Source of the DNA: CAZIAK01 sp964537035
GTDB lineage: Bacteria > Planctomycetota > B15-G4
DNA: 17,945 nt
Direction: 5' to 3'
NCBI GenBank assembly: GCA_964537035.1
Contig: CAZIAK010000068.1
Coordinates: 1-17,945 of the forward strand
In this document: positions 1-6,887 of the stretch, piece after piece
Numbering within the stretch: position 1 is the first letter of the stretch
How the letters are laid out: each line of letters opens with the position of its first letter
Notes under the pieces: generated by a model
What the model saw: only the letters and a program-made list of their open reading frames with translations
The model's database searches: none
What the model was told of the DNA's origin: nothing
Program-made: the position numbers and the translations under genes

Positions 1-22
1 CTAGCCACTCACCGAAGACACC

Positions 23-1411
23 GTGACACCCACGGCGCACACCGCGCTGCCCCTGCTGACCATCACCTCACGTTCGAAAGAAAACGTTCCCGTGGATCTC
101 GCCGCCTACGTCCACCTCGCGAACCGGCGGGGCGCCTCCGACCTGCACATCGAAGCTGGGTTGCCCCTGGCCCTGCGCGTGCGGGGCCAGCTGTCCGTGG
201 TGGGTCAGCCGCTCACGCCTCAGCACACCCACGGCTTGGCCCGACAACTGCTCGACGAACAAGAGTGGGCGGCCTGCCTGCAGCGGGGTTCTGCGGATCT
301 GGCCTGCACCCTCGCCGGACGGCGCTGCCGCGTCAACGTGCTGCGGACCTCCCGCGGCATGGGCCTGGCCGTCCGCCTGTTGGCAGACCAACAGGTCACC
401 ATCGACAGCCTGAACCTGCACCCCGAGTTGAAGGATCTGGTCAATCATCCCCACGGCTTGATCTTGATCAGCGGGCCCACCGGCTGCGGCAAGACCTCTA
501 CACAGGCAGCGTTGATCCAGGAGCTGAACCTGCGGCGCACGGCCCATGTGGTCACCATCGAGCAACCCATCGAGTACGACCTGAAGCCGGTGCGGGCGTT
601 CATTCGCCAGCGAGAAGTCGGCCGGGACACGCCGACGTTTGCCCAGGGCCTGCTGGACAGCCTGCGCGAAGACCCGGACGTGCTGATGATCGGCGAGATG
701 CGCGAGGCCCAGACCATGCGACTCACCCTGGACGCCTGCGAGACCGGGCACCTGGTCTTGGCCACCGTGCACTCGGCCACGCCCTGGGAAGCCCTGCAAC
801 GCATCGTGTCGGCCTTCCCTGCCGAACAGCAGCCGAGCGTCTGCGCCCAGCTCGCCGACAGTCTCGTGGCCGTGATCTGCCAACGGCTGCTGTGGCGCGA
901 GGACATCGGGCTGCGCGTGCCCGAGTGCGCCATCTTGCGCAGCTCGTCCGCCGCGCGAGCGAACATCCGCCAGGGCGACTTCTTCAAGCTGCCCACGACC
1001 ATGCAGACCGGTGCACGAGATGGGCAATGGACCCTCGAGCGATACCGGGGTTGGCTCGGGCAACGAGAGCGCTGGTCGACGCCGACGGTCGGGTCTGCCA
1101 TCTCTGACCAAGGGGTGCAGACCCATGGGCAGCTTGGCGACGACGACGACGGGCGTGGTCCAAGCGCCCGAGACACGGCGGGCAGCGGGGTGTCGCTGGC
1201 AGAGCACGGCGACGGTGAGCCCGGCAAACAGGTGTGCCCAGACGACCCCACCTTGCAGACGATCGACGACCCCGCCACTCCCACCGTAGACGAGCTGAAC
1301 GAAGGGGTGGACCAGGGACCTCCAGCGCCCGAGGAGGTCTACCGCATCGAGGACGACCCTGGCTCGTTGAGCGAGATTCTCGAGCAGCTCGAGGACGACG
1401 AAGCTGGCTGA
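23..1411 (+). CDS. pilT: PilT-like type IV pilus retraction ATPase with acidic C-terminal tail
   Basis: Hexameric cytoplasmic motor ATPase of the PilT/GspE secretion family, which powers pilus retraction. The N-terminal part has the typical GASDLHIEAG segment. Walker A is GPTGCGKT (residues 151-158), with Cys where Ser is usual. Next come an Asp-box-like TIEQPIEYD, a Walker B VLMIGEMR with E225, and a His box with H243 and H250 (GHLVLATVHSATPWEAL). An AARANIRQG segment resembles the C-terminal PilT motif. PilT is usually near 345 residues; this protein has 462. The extra 100 or so residues form an acidic, Gly/Pro/Asp-rich, probably disordered tail. The GTG at 23 has no clear Shine-Dalgarno site. 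An in-frame GTG at 92 would give an N-terminus beginning MDLAAYV, closer to known PilT proteins, so the start is uncertain. PilU or another PilT paralogue is possible, since no pilus genes adjoin it. Confidence 0.88.
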   Translation: MTPTAHTALPLLTITSRSKENVPVDLAAYVHLANRRGASDLHIEAGLPLALRVRGQLSVVGQPLTPQHTHGLARQLLDEQEWAACLQRGSADLACTLAGRRCRVNVLRTSRGMGLAVRLLADQQVTIDSLNLHPELKDLVNHPHGLILISGPTGCGKTSTQAALIQELNLRRTAHVVTIEQPIEYDLKPVRAFIRQREVGRDTPTFAQGLLDSLREDPDVLMIGEMREAQTMRLTLDACETGHLVLATVHSATPWEALQRIVSAFPAEQQPSVCAQLADSLVAVICQRLLWREDIGLRVPECAILRSSSAARANIRQGDFFKLPTTMQTGARDGQWTLERYRGWLGQRERWSTPTVGSAISDQGVQTHGQLGDDDDGRGPSARDTAGSGVSLAEHGDGEPGKQVCPDDPTLQTIDDPATPTVDELNEGVDQGPPAPEEVYRIEDDPGSLSEILEQLEDDEAG

Positions 1412-1498
1412 CCGGAGCTGACGGGGCGGACGTTGTCGGCACAGGGCCACCAAAGCGTGGCGAGAAAACCAGCCATTGCGCTTCGAATTCGCCATTTG

Positions 1499-1533
1499 AC
1501 GAAGTTTCTCGTCATATTGACGAAAAACTTCGT
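1499..1533. promoter_or_regulatory. 35-bp near-perfect dyad, probable operator of the BlaI-like repressor
   Basis: The stretch is an inverted repeat centred on base 1516. Fifteen of 17 base pairs are complementary; only pairs 10 and 17 from the ends fail. Its outer arms are ACGAAGTTT and AAACTTCGT, and its inner arms are TCGTCA and TGACGA. TGACGA occurs three times in all: at 1497-1502 (+), 1509-1514 (-) and 1518-1523 (+). The dyad lies 61 bases before the repressor start and is AT-richer than its surroundings. BlaI/MecI proteins bind dyads overlapping their own promoters, so autorepression is the simplest reading. The sequence is not the TACA/TGTA-type operator of staphylococcal BlaI. TTGACG at 1496 and 1517 could be -35 elements, but no well-spaced -10 was found. 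Confidence 0.7.
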
Positions 1534-1593
1534 ACACCAGCCACCGAGGTGCGTATACAGAGACACGTCCTGTCCCACGGTTCGAGGAGCGCC

Positions 1594-2016
1594 ATGAACA
1601 ACCACGACACTCGTCGGCCCACGGATGCCGAGCTGCGCATCCTGGCCACGCTCTGGGAGCTGGGGCCAAGCACCGTGCGCCAGGTTCACGAGGCCCTCGC
1701 GCCGCAGCTGGGCGACGGGCCGGGCAGCGGCCAGACCACCACCCTGAAGCACATGCAGATCATGGTCGAGAAGGGCCTGCTCTCCCGGGACTCCACCCGC
1801 CGCCCACAGATCTACACCCCCACTCGCCCTCAAGATCAGACGCAGGACCAGCTGTTGAGGCATCTGCTCGATCGGGCGTTCTCAGGGTCAGCGGGCAGCC
1901 TCGTGCTGCAGGCGCTCTCGAGCCAGCCCACCACGGCTGACGAGGCGCAGGCCATCCGACAGCTGCTCGACCGCCTCGAGAGCCAGCGTCCGGGTGACCT
2001 GGGAGAAGACGAGTGA
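1594..2016 (+). CDS. BlaI/MecI-family winged-helix repressor
   Basis: A 140-residue protein of the BlaI/MecI/CopY family. These repressors bind DNA as dimers and are inactivated when a partner M56 protease triggers their cleavage. Residues 8-75 form the winged helix, with the family pattern PTDAELRILATLWELGPSTVRQVHEAL and the recognition region TTTLKHMQIMVEKGLLSRD. The rest matches the helical dimerisation domain (LLRHLLDRAFSGSAGSLVLQAL). The ATG at 1594 is preceded by GAGGAG (1584-1589). The frame is open further upstream, but that part lacks family similarity and contains the operator. The stop overlaps the GTG of the next gene by four bases (GTGA), so the two are translationally coupled. 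The regulated target beyond its own operon is unknown. Confidence 0.9.
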   Translation: MNNHDTRRPTDAELRILATLWELGPSTVRQVHEALAPQLGDGPGSGQTTTLKHMQIMVEKGLLSRDSTRRPQIYTPTRPQDQTQDQLLRHLLDRAFSGSAGSLVLQALSSQPTTADEAQAIRQLLDRLESQRPGDLGEDE

Positions 2017-3854
2017 CCTGGCTCAGTGAATGGGCCAGCGCCCTGACGGCCCAGACCGTTCCGTTCTCTCAGGCCCACTCCCTCGCCCACCCCCTGGCCT
2101 GGACCCTGGTGCACTTCCTCTGGCAGGGCGCGTTGGTGGCCGGGCTCGTTGCGGTCTTGCTGCGCCTCACCGCTCGCACCGAAGCGCAGGTCAGGCATGG
2201 CATCTGCCTCGCCGGACTCGCCGCCCTGGCGCTGCTGCCGATGGTGACCTACATCACCGTCTCGTCGTCCCAGGAGCTCGCCGCCGCGAGGGCCCCCTCA
2301 CCCTTCTTGCTCGGCGACGCCCTCGCCTCACGCCCAGCCATGGCCCCCTGGATGCCCCTGGTCTGTCTGGCCTGGGCCCTCGGCGCCGGGTGGTTTCAGC
2401 TCAGGGCCCTGGCCCAGCTGCTCCGCGCCCGTGACCTCTCTCGGCGGGGTGCGCAGGCCGCTCCCGCCTGGCTGATCGAGATGGTCGAGGGTCTCCGCCG
2501 ACGTCTGGACCTGCCCCACCCCATCAAGGTCATGAGCAGCACGGTGGCCTCTGTGCCAGCGGTGATCGGCTGGCTCTCGCCCGTGGTGCTGATCCCCCTC
2601 GGCGCCCTGGGCACCCTGCCCCCTGAGCAGCTGCGAGCCGTGCTGGCCCACGAGCTGGCTCACGTCCGGCGGCACGACTACCTGGTCAACCTGTTGCAGC
2701 TGCTGCTCGAGTCCACGCTCTTCTTTCACCCGGCAGTGTGGTGGATCGGCGCCAGGCTGCGGGACGAGCGGGAGTACTGCTGCGACGACCTGGCCGTCGA
2801 CGCCTGCGGTGATCCGCTCACCTTCGCCCGCGCCCTCTCCACCCTCGATGCCCTGCGCAAACCTGCCCCCCTGCTCTCGGCCCTACCCGTCTCATCCCAA
2901 GGAGGATCACTCTTGAAACGCATCACACGACTCGTCGACCAGACCCCTCGACGCTCGGCCGGCCTGCTGGTGAGCAGCACCCTGGGCATGCTCATGCTCA
3001 GCACCGTGGCCGCATCCGGTGCGGTCGCCGCGCTCTGCGACGACGCCTGCCTCGTAGAGGCCGTCACCATTCGCGACGGCCTGACCGTGATCAACACCGA
3101 CGGACACGACGCCAACTGCACCTTGCTGTTGGCTCGCGACGGCGACGGCCCCATGAAGGTCCGCTGCATCGACCACGTCTTGAGTGACAAGGTGCACGAG
3201 CACCATGCCGTCCTACCCGGCCGAGTCCACGATCACTGGACCGTTGAAGAGGTCGATGAAGCCACCACGCCGCACACGGTGATCGATGTCAAACGCAGGC
3301 TCGGCTCTTTGGAGCACACGGAGCTTGAGCTCCTCGAGGAGGATCTCAATGAGGTGATCGAAGAGGTGTGGATTGAAGACGAACCCCGCGCCCACTCTCG
3401 ATTGCATGAGAGCTCAGAGCATGAGGTGGGCGAGTACATCATCCTTGAAGAACGGGCCAACGATTTCGAGGTCATCGAGCTTGAGGTCGAGGACAGACTC
3501 CCCACGCGCCAGTACAGGAAGCTCGAAACAGTGCATGTGCTTCCCGACGAGCAACACCTGACGCTTGAGCGCCTGCCCCGGGTGCAGCACCACGAGGTGA
3601 TCGTCGAGGCGGAGGATGACCTCGACGGCACGCAGCGCAGCCACGGAAAGGCCCACATCGATGTGGGTGAGTACCGGCTCCGCCGCAACGAGTTTGTGCA
3701 CCCCGAAGCCAATGTTCTGCTCGAGGTTCAGCCCCGCCTGCACATCCAGCGCCAGCTGCCAGTGCGCGTCGAGATCGTCCTTGAAGAGGTGCCCGCCGAG
3801 CAGAGCGAGCCTGGAGAGGTCATCGAAGAGATCATGGAGCTCGAGGACGTCTGA
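2013..3854 (+). CDS. M56-family (BlaR1-like) membrane metallopeptidase with unusual Glu/His-rich C-terminal domain
   Basis: An integral-membrane zinc protease expected to relay an external signal to the BlaI-like partner. Membrane segments lie near residues 27-52, 62-83 and 110-133, with a fourth at 317-343. Between the third and fourth is the cytoplasmic protease domain. Its HELAH motif is at 213-217, followed by ERE(Y)CCDD, where E254 is the likely third zinc ligand. BlaR1 proteins carry a penicillin-binding sensor after the last helix; none is seen here. Instead, about 270 extracytoplasmic residues begin with a two-Cys segment (CDDAC). From residue 394 they become very acidic, roughly one residue in five Glu, with about 18 His in 220 residues. 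Codons ending in A or T are more frequent in this part (about 40 of 184 by eye) than at the gene's 5' end. The GTG start overlaps the repressor stop. The protease call is firm; the sensor function is unknown. Confidence 0.88.
   Translation: MTWLSEWASALTAQTVPFSQAHSLAHPLAWTLVHFLWQGALVAGLVAVLLRLTARTEAQVRHGICLAGLAALALLPMVTYITVSSSQELAAARAPSPFLLGDALASRPAMAPWMPLVCLAWALGAGWFQLRALAQLLRARDLSRRGAQAAPAWLIEMVEGLRRRLDLPHPIKVMSSTVASVPAVIGWLSPVVLIPLGALGTLPPEQLRAVLAHELAHVRRHDYLVNLLQLLLESTLFFHPAVWWIGARLRDEREYCCDDLAVDACGDPLTFARALSTLDALRKPAPLLSALPVSSQGGSLLKRITRLVDQTPRRSAGLLVSSTLGMLMLSTVAASGAVAALCDDACLVEAVTIRDGLTVINTDGHDANCTLLLARDGDGPMKVRCIDHVLSDKVHEHHAVLPGRVHDHWTVEEVDEATTPHTVIDVKRRLGSLEHTELELLEEDLNEVIEEVWIEDEPRAHSRLHESSEHEVGEYIILEERANDFEVIELEVEDRLPTRQYRKLETVHVLPDEQHLTLERLPRVQHHEVIVEAEDDLDGTQRSHGKAHIDVGEYRLRRNEFVHPEANVLLEVQPRLHIQRQLPVRVEIVLEEVPAEQSEPGEVIEEIMELEDV
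2899..2915 (+). promoter_or_regulatory. Internal Shine-Dalgarno plus in-frame TTG inside the M56 gene
   Basis: AAGGAGG at 2899-2905 is a near-ideal ribosome-binding site, seven bases before an in-frame TTG at 2913 (residue 301). Starting there would give a 313-residue product beginning MKRITRLVDQ. It would run straight into the last hydrophobic segment (residues 317-343), which would then act as a signal peptide or anchor. The site is clear in the sequence; its use is inference. It could also be a chance match within the Q-G-G-S codons. Confidence 0.35.
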
Positions 3855-3871
3855 CCTCGCGACGCCGAACC

Positions 3872-3913
3872 CTGACGAGTCAGCGCTCTCGACGAGCAGC
3901 GCTGGCTCGTCAG
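3872..3913. terminator. Strong hairpin between convergent genes, probable bidirectional terminator
   Basis: Sixteen-base arms at 3872-3887 and 3898-3913 pair fully, with 15 Watson-Crick pairs and one G-U. A further CTC/GAG pairing inside the loop extends the stem. The hairpin begins 18 bases after the M56 stop and lies 76 bases beyond the stop of the opposing surface-protein gene. Neither side has a T-tract, so it is not a classical intrinsic terminator, but position and stability fit a shared 3'-end structure. Confidence 0.6.
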
Positions 3914-3988
3914 CCACTCTCGGCACGCCCCTGGTGGCCTGGGAGTCTGCACGACACCCCGCTTCCCGCTGATCTGTACGACGGACCT

Positions 3989-5623
3989 TCAGCTCTCGCC
4001 AACCAACACCGGCTCGGCCAGGACGAGGGGCTCATCATCGCCGAAGTGGGCGTTGACCAGGGGCAACCAACGAGCCCACGGCGGATTGTTCGGCGCGTGG
4101 TTGAGCAGACCGATCTGCACACCGTGCAGCGCGTCTGCACAGTTGAACAGGCCCAGAGACAACCCGGTCTGGGAGCCTGAGAAGGCGTTGATCGCGCCCA
4201 CCGCCAAGCCGGTCATGTTCTGGGCCCGGTTCATCACGCCGGTCAGGGAGACACCAGAGATCTCCTGGGCCCTGTTGCGATAGGCCGAAAGGCTGATGCC
4301 GTTGATCGAGCCGCTGTTGGGGCTCTCGAAAAAGTCGACGAAGGGGATGAACTCCTGGCTGCCGCTCTCCACGCCCAGGCCGCCGACCGTGATGCCCTCG
4401 ATGGGTCCGCCGGAGACCACGCCCAGGCCAGCCAGAGTCACACCTGAACTCCCCGTGCTCGACACGGCCAACAGGCCACCCAGGCTCAGGCCCATCAGCT
4501 CGCCGTCGGAGACCACAGCGAGGCCGCCGAGATTCAATCCCTTCACGTCGCCTTCGGAGACCGTGGCCAGGCCTGCGGCGTTGAGGCCGGCCAATCCCTC
4601 ATCTGCGACCACCGCCACGCCGCCCACCTGCACACCCGTCGAGGCACCTTCGTTGATGACCGCGACTCCCGAGAGCCGCACGCCTGCGCTCTCGCCGTTG
4701 GACACCACGGCGACGAGGCTCGCCTGCACGCCGGTCATGGGCCCTTCGCTGACCACCGCGACCCCGCCGAGATCGATGCCTGTCATCTCTCCTTCGGCGA
4801 GTACGGCGACGCCAGAGAGACCAATGCCCCTCAGGTCTCCCCCTGCAACGGTGCTCACGCCAGACACAGCGATGCCACCGAACTCACCCTCGGAGACGTT
4901 GGCGACGCCCGCAAACGAGAGACCCTTGACCTCCCCGGCGGCGACGTTGGCAACGCCAGCAAGCGAGAGACCTTTGGCGCCCACTTCGGCGAAGTTCGCC
5001 ACGCCCGCGAGAGCGATGCCGTTGCGCTGGCCCTCTGCCACGTTGGCAACCCCTGCGGCGCTGAGACCGGTCACGTCACCCTCCGAGACGGTGGCGATGC
5101 CTGCCAGCTGAACGCCGGTCATCGACCGGTGGCTGACCACAGCGAAGAGCCCGGCTGCCACGCCGCTCAGTTCGCCGGCGCTTGGCGCCAACAGGCCCAG
5201 GGACAGGCCGCTCACCCTTCCGTCCTGGTTGTTCATCGGTGACCAGAGCGTGATGTTCACGCCCCGGATGTTCTCGATGTGATCGTCGCGGACATTGATG
5301 CGCAGTCCGTGCCACCTTGGAGAGTTGCCCAGGGACAGCCCGGTTTCCGAGAAGCCCAGGTCAAGGCTCCACTGAGGCCAGCGACCGTCGTCTGCCTTCT
5401 CGCCGTCATCGTCGTCATCAGTGGCTGCGCGTACCGCTGTGCCCACAGGTTCGAACCAGCTGGCCATTCGAGCTGATGACCGACTTGCGAGCGTGGTGGG
5501 CGCACAAGCCATTGGCAAGGCAATGGCAGCCTCCCCAGCAGGAGCCACGGGGGCGGGGCCCACAGCGGACTCGCCCTCCATGGCACCCATGAGCAAGAGA
5601 ACGGACAGGATTGCGTAGCTCAT
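3989..5623 (-). CDS. LA_2272-family surface repeat protein
   Basis: A 544-residue exported protein made mostly of short Gly/Val/Leu repeats. Residues 1-20 (MSYAILSVLLLMGAMEGESA) resemble a signal peptide. An acidic linker with five consecutive Asp follows. From about residue 140 to 425 there are about 17 units of 16 residues, such as GVANVAEGQRNGIALA and GVAVVSEGPMTGVQAS. After a break (QEFIPFVDFFES) come four to five 15-residue units such as GVSLTGVMNRAQNMT. The end, IGLLNHAPNNPPWARWLPLVN, is typical of the LA_2272 surface-repeat family first named in Leptospira. The pattern implies a stacked beta structure; molecular function is unknown. The ATG at 5623 was chosen because it precedes the signal peptide and has GGAGA seven bases upstream. 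The frame stays open to 5689 without a plausible leader. The gene converges on the M56 gene and diverges from the FG-GAP gene. Confidence 0.82.
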   Translation of the reverse strand: MSYAILSVLLLMGAMEGESAVGPAPVAPAGEAAIALPMACAPTTLASRSSARMASWFEPVGTAVRAATDDDDDGEKADDGRWPQWSLDLGFSETGLSLGNSPRWHGLRINVRDDHIENIRGVNITLWSPMNNQDGRVSGLSLGLLAPSAGELSGVAAGLFAVVSHRSMTGVQLAGIATVSEGDVTGLSAAGVANVAEGQRNGIALAGVANFAEVGAKGLSLAGVANVAAGEVKGLSFAGVANVSEGEFGGIAVSGVSTVAGGDLRGIGLSGVAVLAEGEMTGIDLGGVAVVSEGPMTGVQASLVAVVSNGESAGVRLSGVAVINEGASTGVQVGGVAVVADEGLAGLNAAGLATVSEGDVKGLNLGGLAVVSDGELMGLSLGGLLAVSSTGSSGVTLAGLGVVSGGPIEGITVGGLGVESGSQEFIPFVDFFESPNSGSINGISLSAYRNRAQEISGVSLTGVMNRAQNMTGLAVGAINAFSGSQTGLSLGLFNCADALHGVQIGLLNHAPNNPPWARWLPLVNAHFGDDEPLVLAEPVLVGES

Positions 5624-5755
5624 GGGACATTCTCCACTGTCTGGGTTGGTGAGGCAGCCGGCGACTGGAGGCAGCCCTCGGCGGCTCACCGTCTTGGCGA
5701 GGTGTGGCAGCCTAACCCGACGGTTCGCGGCTCTGGCGGGCGCCCCAAGATCGCC

Positions 5756-5792
5756 ATGGCTCGGCTGTCGCTGTTGTCCTGACGAGCCATGC
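5756..5792. repeat. 9-bp inverted repeat in the divergent intergenic region
   Basis: CATGGCTCG (5756-5764) and CGAGCCATG (5784-5792) are perfect inverted copies separated by 19 bases. They lie near the middle of the 292-base gap between the divergent surface-protein and FG-GAP genes. This could be an operator for either or both, or a leader hairpin. GGCAGCC also recurs at three points within 5650-5715. No convincing -35/-10 pair was found in the gap. Confidence 0.3.
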
Positions 5793-5915
5793 CCGGTGAC
5801 AACGTCGGTGCAGTCCAGGCGAAGTACGATGGGCGACGAGTGGCAGGGGAAGCTGAAGCCCTCACGACGACAGGAGCTTCACGTCTGCCCCTGCACACGT
5901 CGCCTGGAGGCTCTC

Positions 5916-6440
5916 ATGTTCAGAACTTCGCTCATCGCCGCACTGCTGTGTGTCACCTCGCCGCTGCTCCTCGCCCAAGCTGGGCGCACCGTGTTCGGCC
6001 CGCCCGTCACCTACGCAGCGGGCAGCCCCACCGATGTGGCCGCCGGAGACCTGGATGGCGACGGCGACCTCGATCTCGTGGTGGGCCAGTTCTTGGGTGC
6101 TGGCCCCATGCGCCTCTATGGCAATGACGGCAACGGCGGATTCACGCTTGCCGGCGGAGTGGCCGGACTGGCCTTCGTGCGTGAGGTCGAGCTGGCCGAC
6201 CTGAACGGCGATGGCGCGGTCGACCTGGTGATTCGGCAGTCACCGGACATCAGCGTGCTGCTCAACAATGGCGACGGCAGCTTTGGGCCCCAAACCTCGC
6301 TGATCACGGGCCTGAACTTGTTCGAGATCACCCTCGCGGATGTGGACGACGACCTGGATCTGGACATCGTGCTGGGCATCAACGGAACCACCGTCATGCC
6401 TCCTCAGGGTGTGCAGTTGCTGATCAATGATGGCAGCGGC
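5916..6440 (+). CDS. Secreted FG-GAP/VCBS repeat protein, 3' end lost in assembly gap
   Basis: The visible 175 residues begin with a Sec signal peptide (MFRTSLIAALLCVTSPLLLAQA, cleavage probably after AQA). FG-GAP/VCBS beta-propeller blades follow. Their calcium-binding-type loops are at residues 45-54 (DLDGDGDLDL), 95-104 (DLNGDGAVDL) and 142-151 (DVDDDLDLDI), with a repeat length near 48. Such proteins are extracellular and are often adhesive or of unknown role. The ATG at 5916 has TGGAGG five bases upstream (5905-5910). The upstream in-frame extension has no leader and is rejected. The gene reaches the N run intact. Sequence after the gap shows no FG-GAP character, so the full length and downstream domains are unknown. 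Confidence 0.85.
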
Positions 6441-6540
6441 NNNNNNNNNNNNNNNNNNNNNNNNNNNNNNNNNNNNNNNNNNNNNNNNNNNNNNNNNNNN
6501 NNNNNNNNNNNNNNNNNNNNNNNNNNNNNNNNNNNNNNNN
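6441..6540. other. Assembly gap (100 N)
   Basis: Exactly 100 N, the conventional placeholder for a scaffold gap of unknown length. True distance and reading frame across it cannot be assumed. Repetitive FG-GAP blades may explain the assembly break. Confidence 0.98.
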
Positions 6541-6643
6541 CTCCCGGCAGCCAGCCCCTCCACAGACCCAGGCGCGAGAGTGAGCTCAAGCGCCGGAGAA
6601 CGAACCCCCGAAAGGCCACGGTCGCCTGTCCCTCCACCAGCGA

Positions 6644-6746
6644 GGTCTACCCTGCTTCTCACCAGGGGGGTCTGCAGCGAGTGTGGAGGCTCTTGGCCGA
6701 CCCTGTCTGAGCGAAACGGCCCCCCTGGTGAGAAGCAGGGACGACC
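6644..6746. repeat. Long inverted repeat, 21-bp perfect arms
   Basis: The arms at 6650-6670 and 6720-6740 are perfect reverse complements over 21 bases, core CTTCTCACCAGGGGGG against CCCCCCTGGTGAGAAG. After two mismatches, GGTC (6644-6647) pairs with GACC (6743-6746). The arms enclose 49 bases without evident coding. This is longer than a normal terminator stem and has no T-tract. It may be a miniature mobile or REP-like element, a large leader hairpin, or the end of an element lost in the nearby gap. No target-site duplication could be confirmed. Confidence 0.7.
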
Positions 6747-6795
6747 GGACCCTCACCAAGACAGCGACCTGTAGCGCTGCCTCTCCCCGCGGGCA

Positions 6796-6809
6796 TTGAC
6801 ATCGGTCAA
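6796..6809. promoter_or_regulatory. FNR/Dnr/NnrR-type operator upstream of norB
   Basis: TTGACATCGGTCAA is a perfect TTGAC-N4-GTCAA palindrome of the CRP/FNR superfamily. It lies 78 bases before the norB start. Such sites, bound by FNR, Dnr or NnrR proteins, activate denitrification genes under low oxygen or NO. If the box is centred at -41.5, transcription would begin near 6844. CATGCT at 6832-6837 is then a weak -10. The regulator gene is not in this window. Confidence 0.75.
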
Positions 6810-6887
6810 GGCAGGCACAGAGCGCCGGGAGCATGCTCCTGAGCTCATTCACCACTCACTCTGTGCCGTCGAACCGGAGCTCAACCC

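Larger units (their letters stand above)
6541..6887. other. Gene-free stretch between assembly gap and norB
   Basis: No frame in these 347 bases gives a recognisable protein. Short open frames on both strands look like products of the inverted repeat, each containing LLLTRG and PPGEKQGR. The stretch holds the 21-bp inverted repeat (6644-6746), the FNR/Dnr-type box (6796-6809) and the norB leader. The first 100 bases may be the end of a gene that starts inside the gap. Confidence 0.6.

Noticed and set aside
1446..1461. Small hairpin GCCAC/GTGGC after pilT as a terminator
   Set aside because: It has only five pairs and no T-tract, too weak to list as a feature.
68..1669. Long minus-strand open frame of 533 codons opposite the pilT gene
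   Set aside because: It is antisense to a gene with clear PilT motifs and continues across the repressor operator. Its composition is biased with no recognisable domain, which is typical of high-GC shadow frames.
4296..5111. Plus-strand 271-codon Pro/Thr-rich repetitive frame
   Set aside because: It is the complement of the 16-residue repeats in the surface protein. Its periodicity is inherited and it has no start signal or leader.
4380..5130. Roughly 48-base periodic DNA resembling a tandem or CRISPR-like array
   Set aside because: The period matches 16 codons of the minus-strand protein repeats. The units vary at many positions and there are no unique spacers between constant repeats.
6586..6855. 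Minus-strand 89-codon frame between the gap and norB
   Set aside because: Most of it is produced by the two arms of the inverted repeat. It covers the FNR-type box and has no family resemblance.
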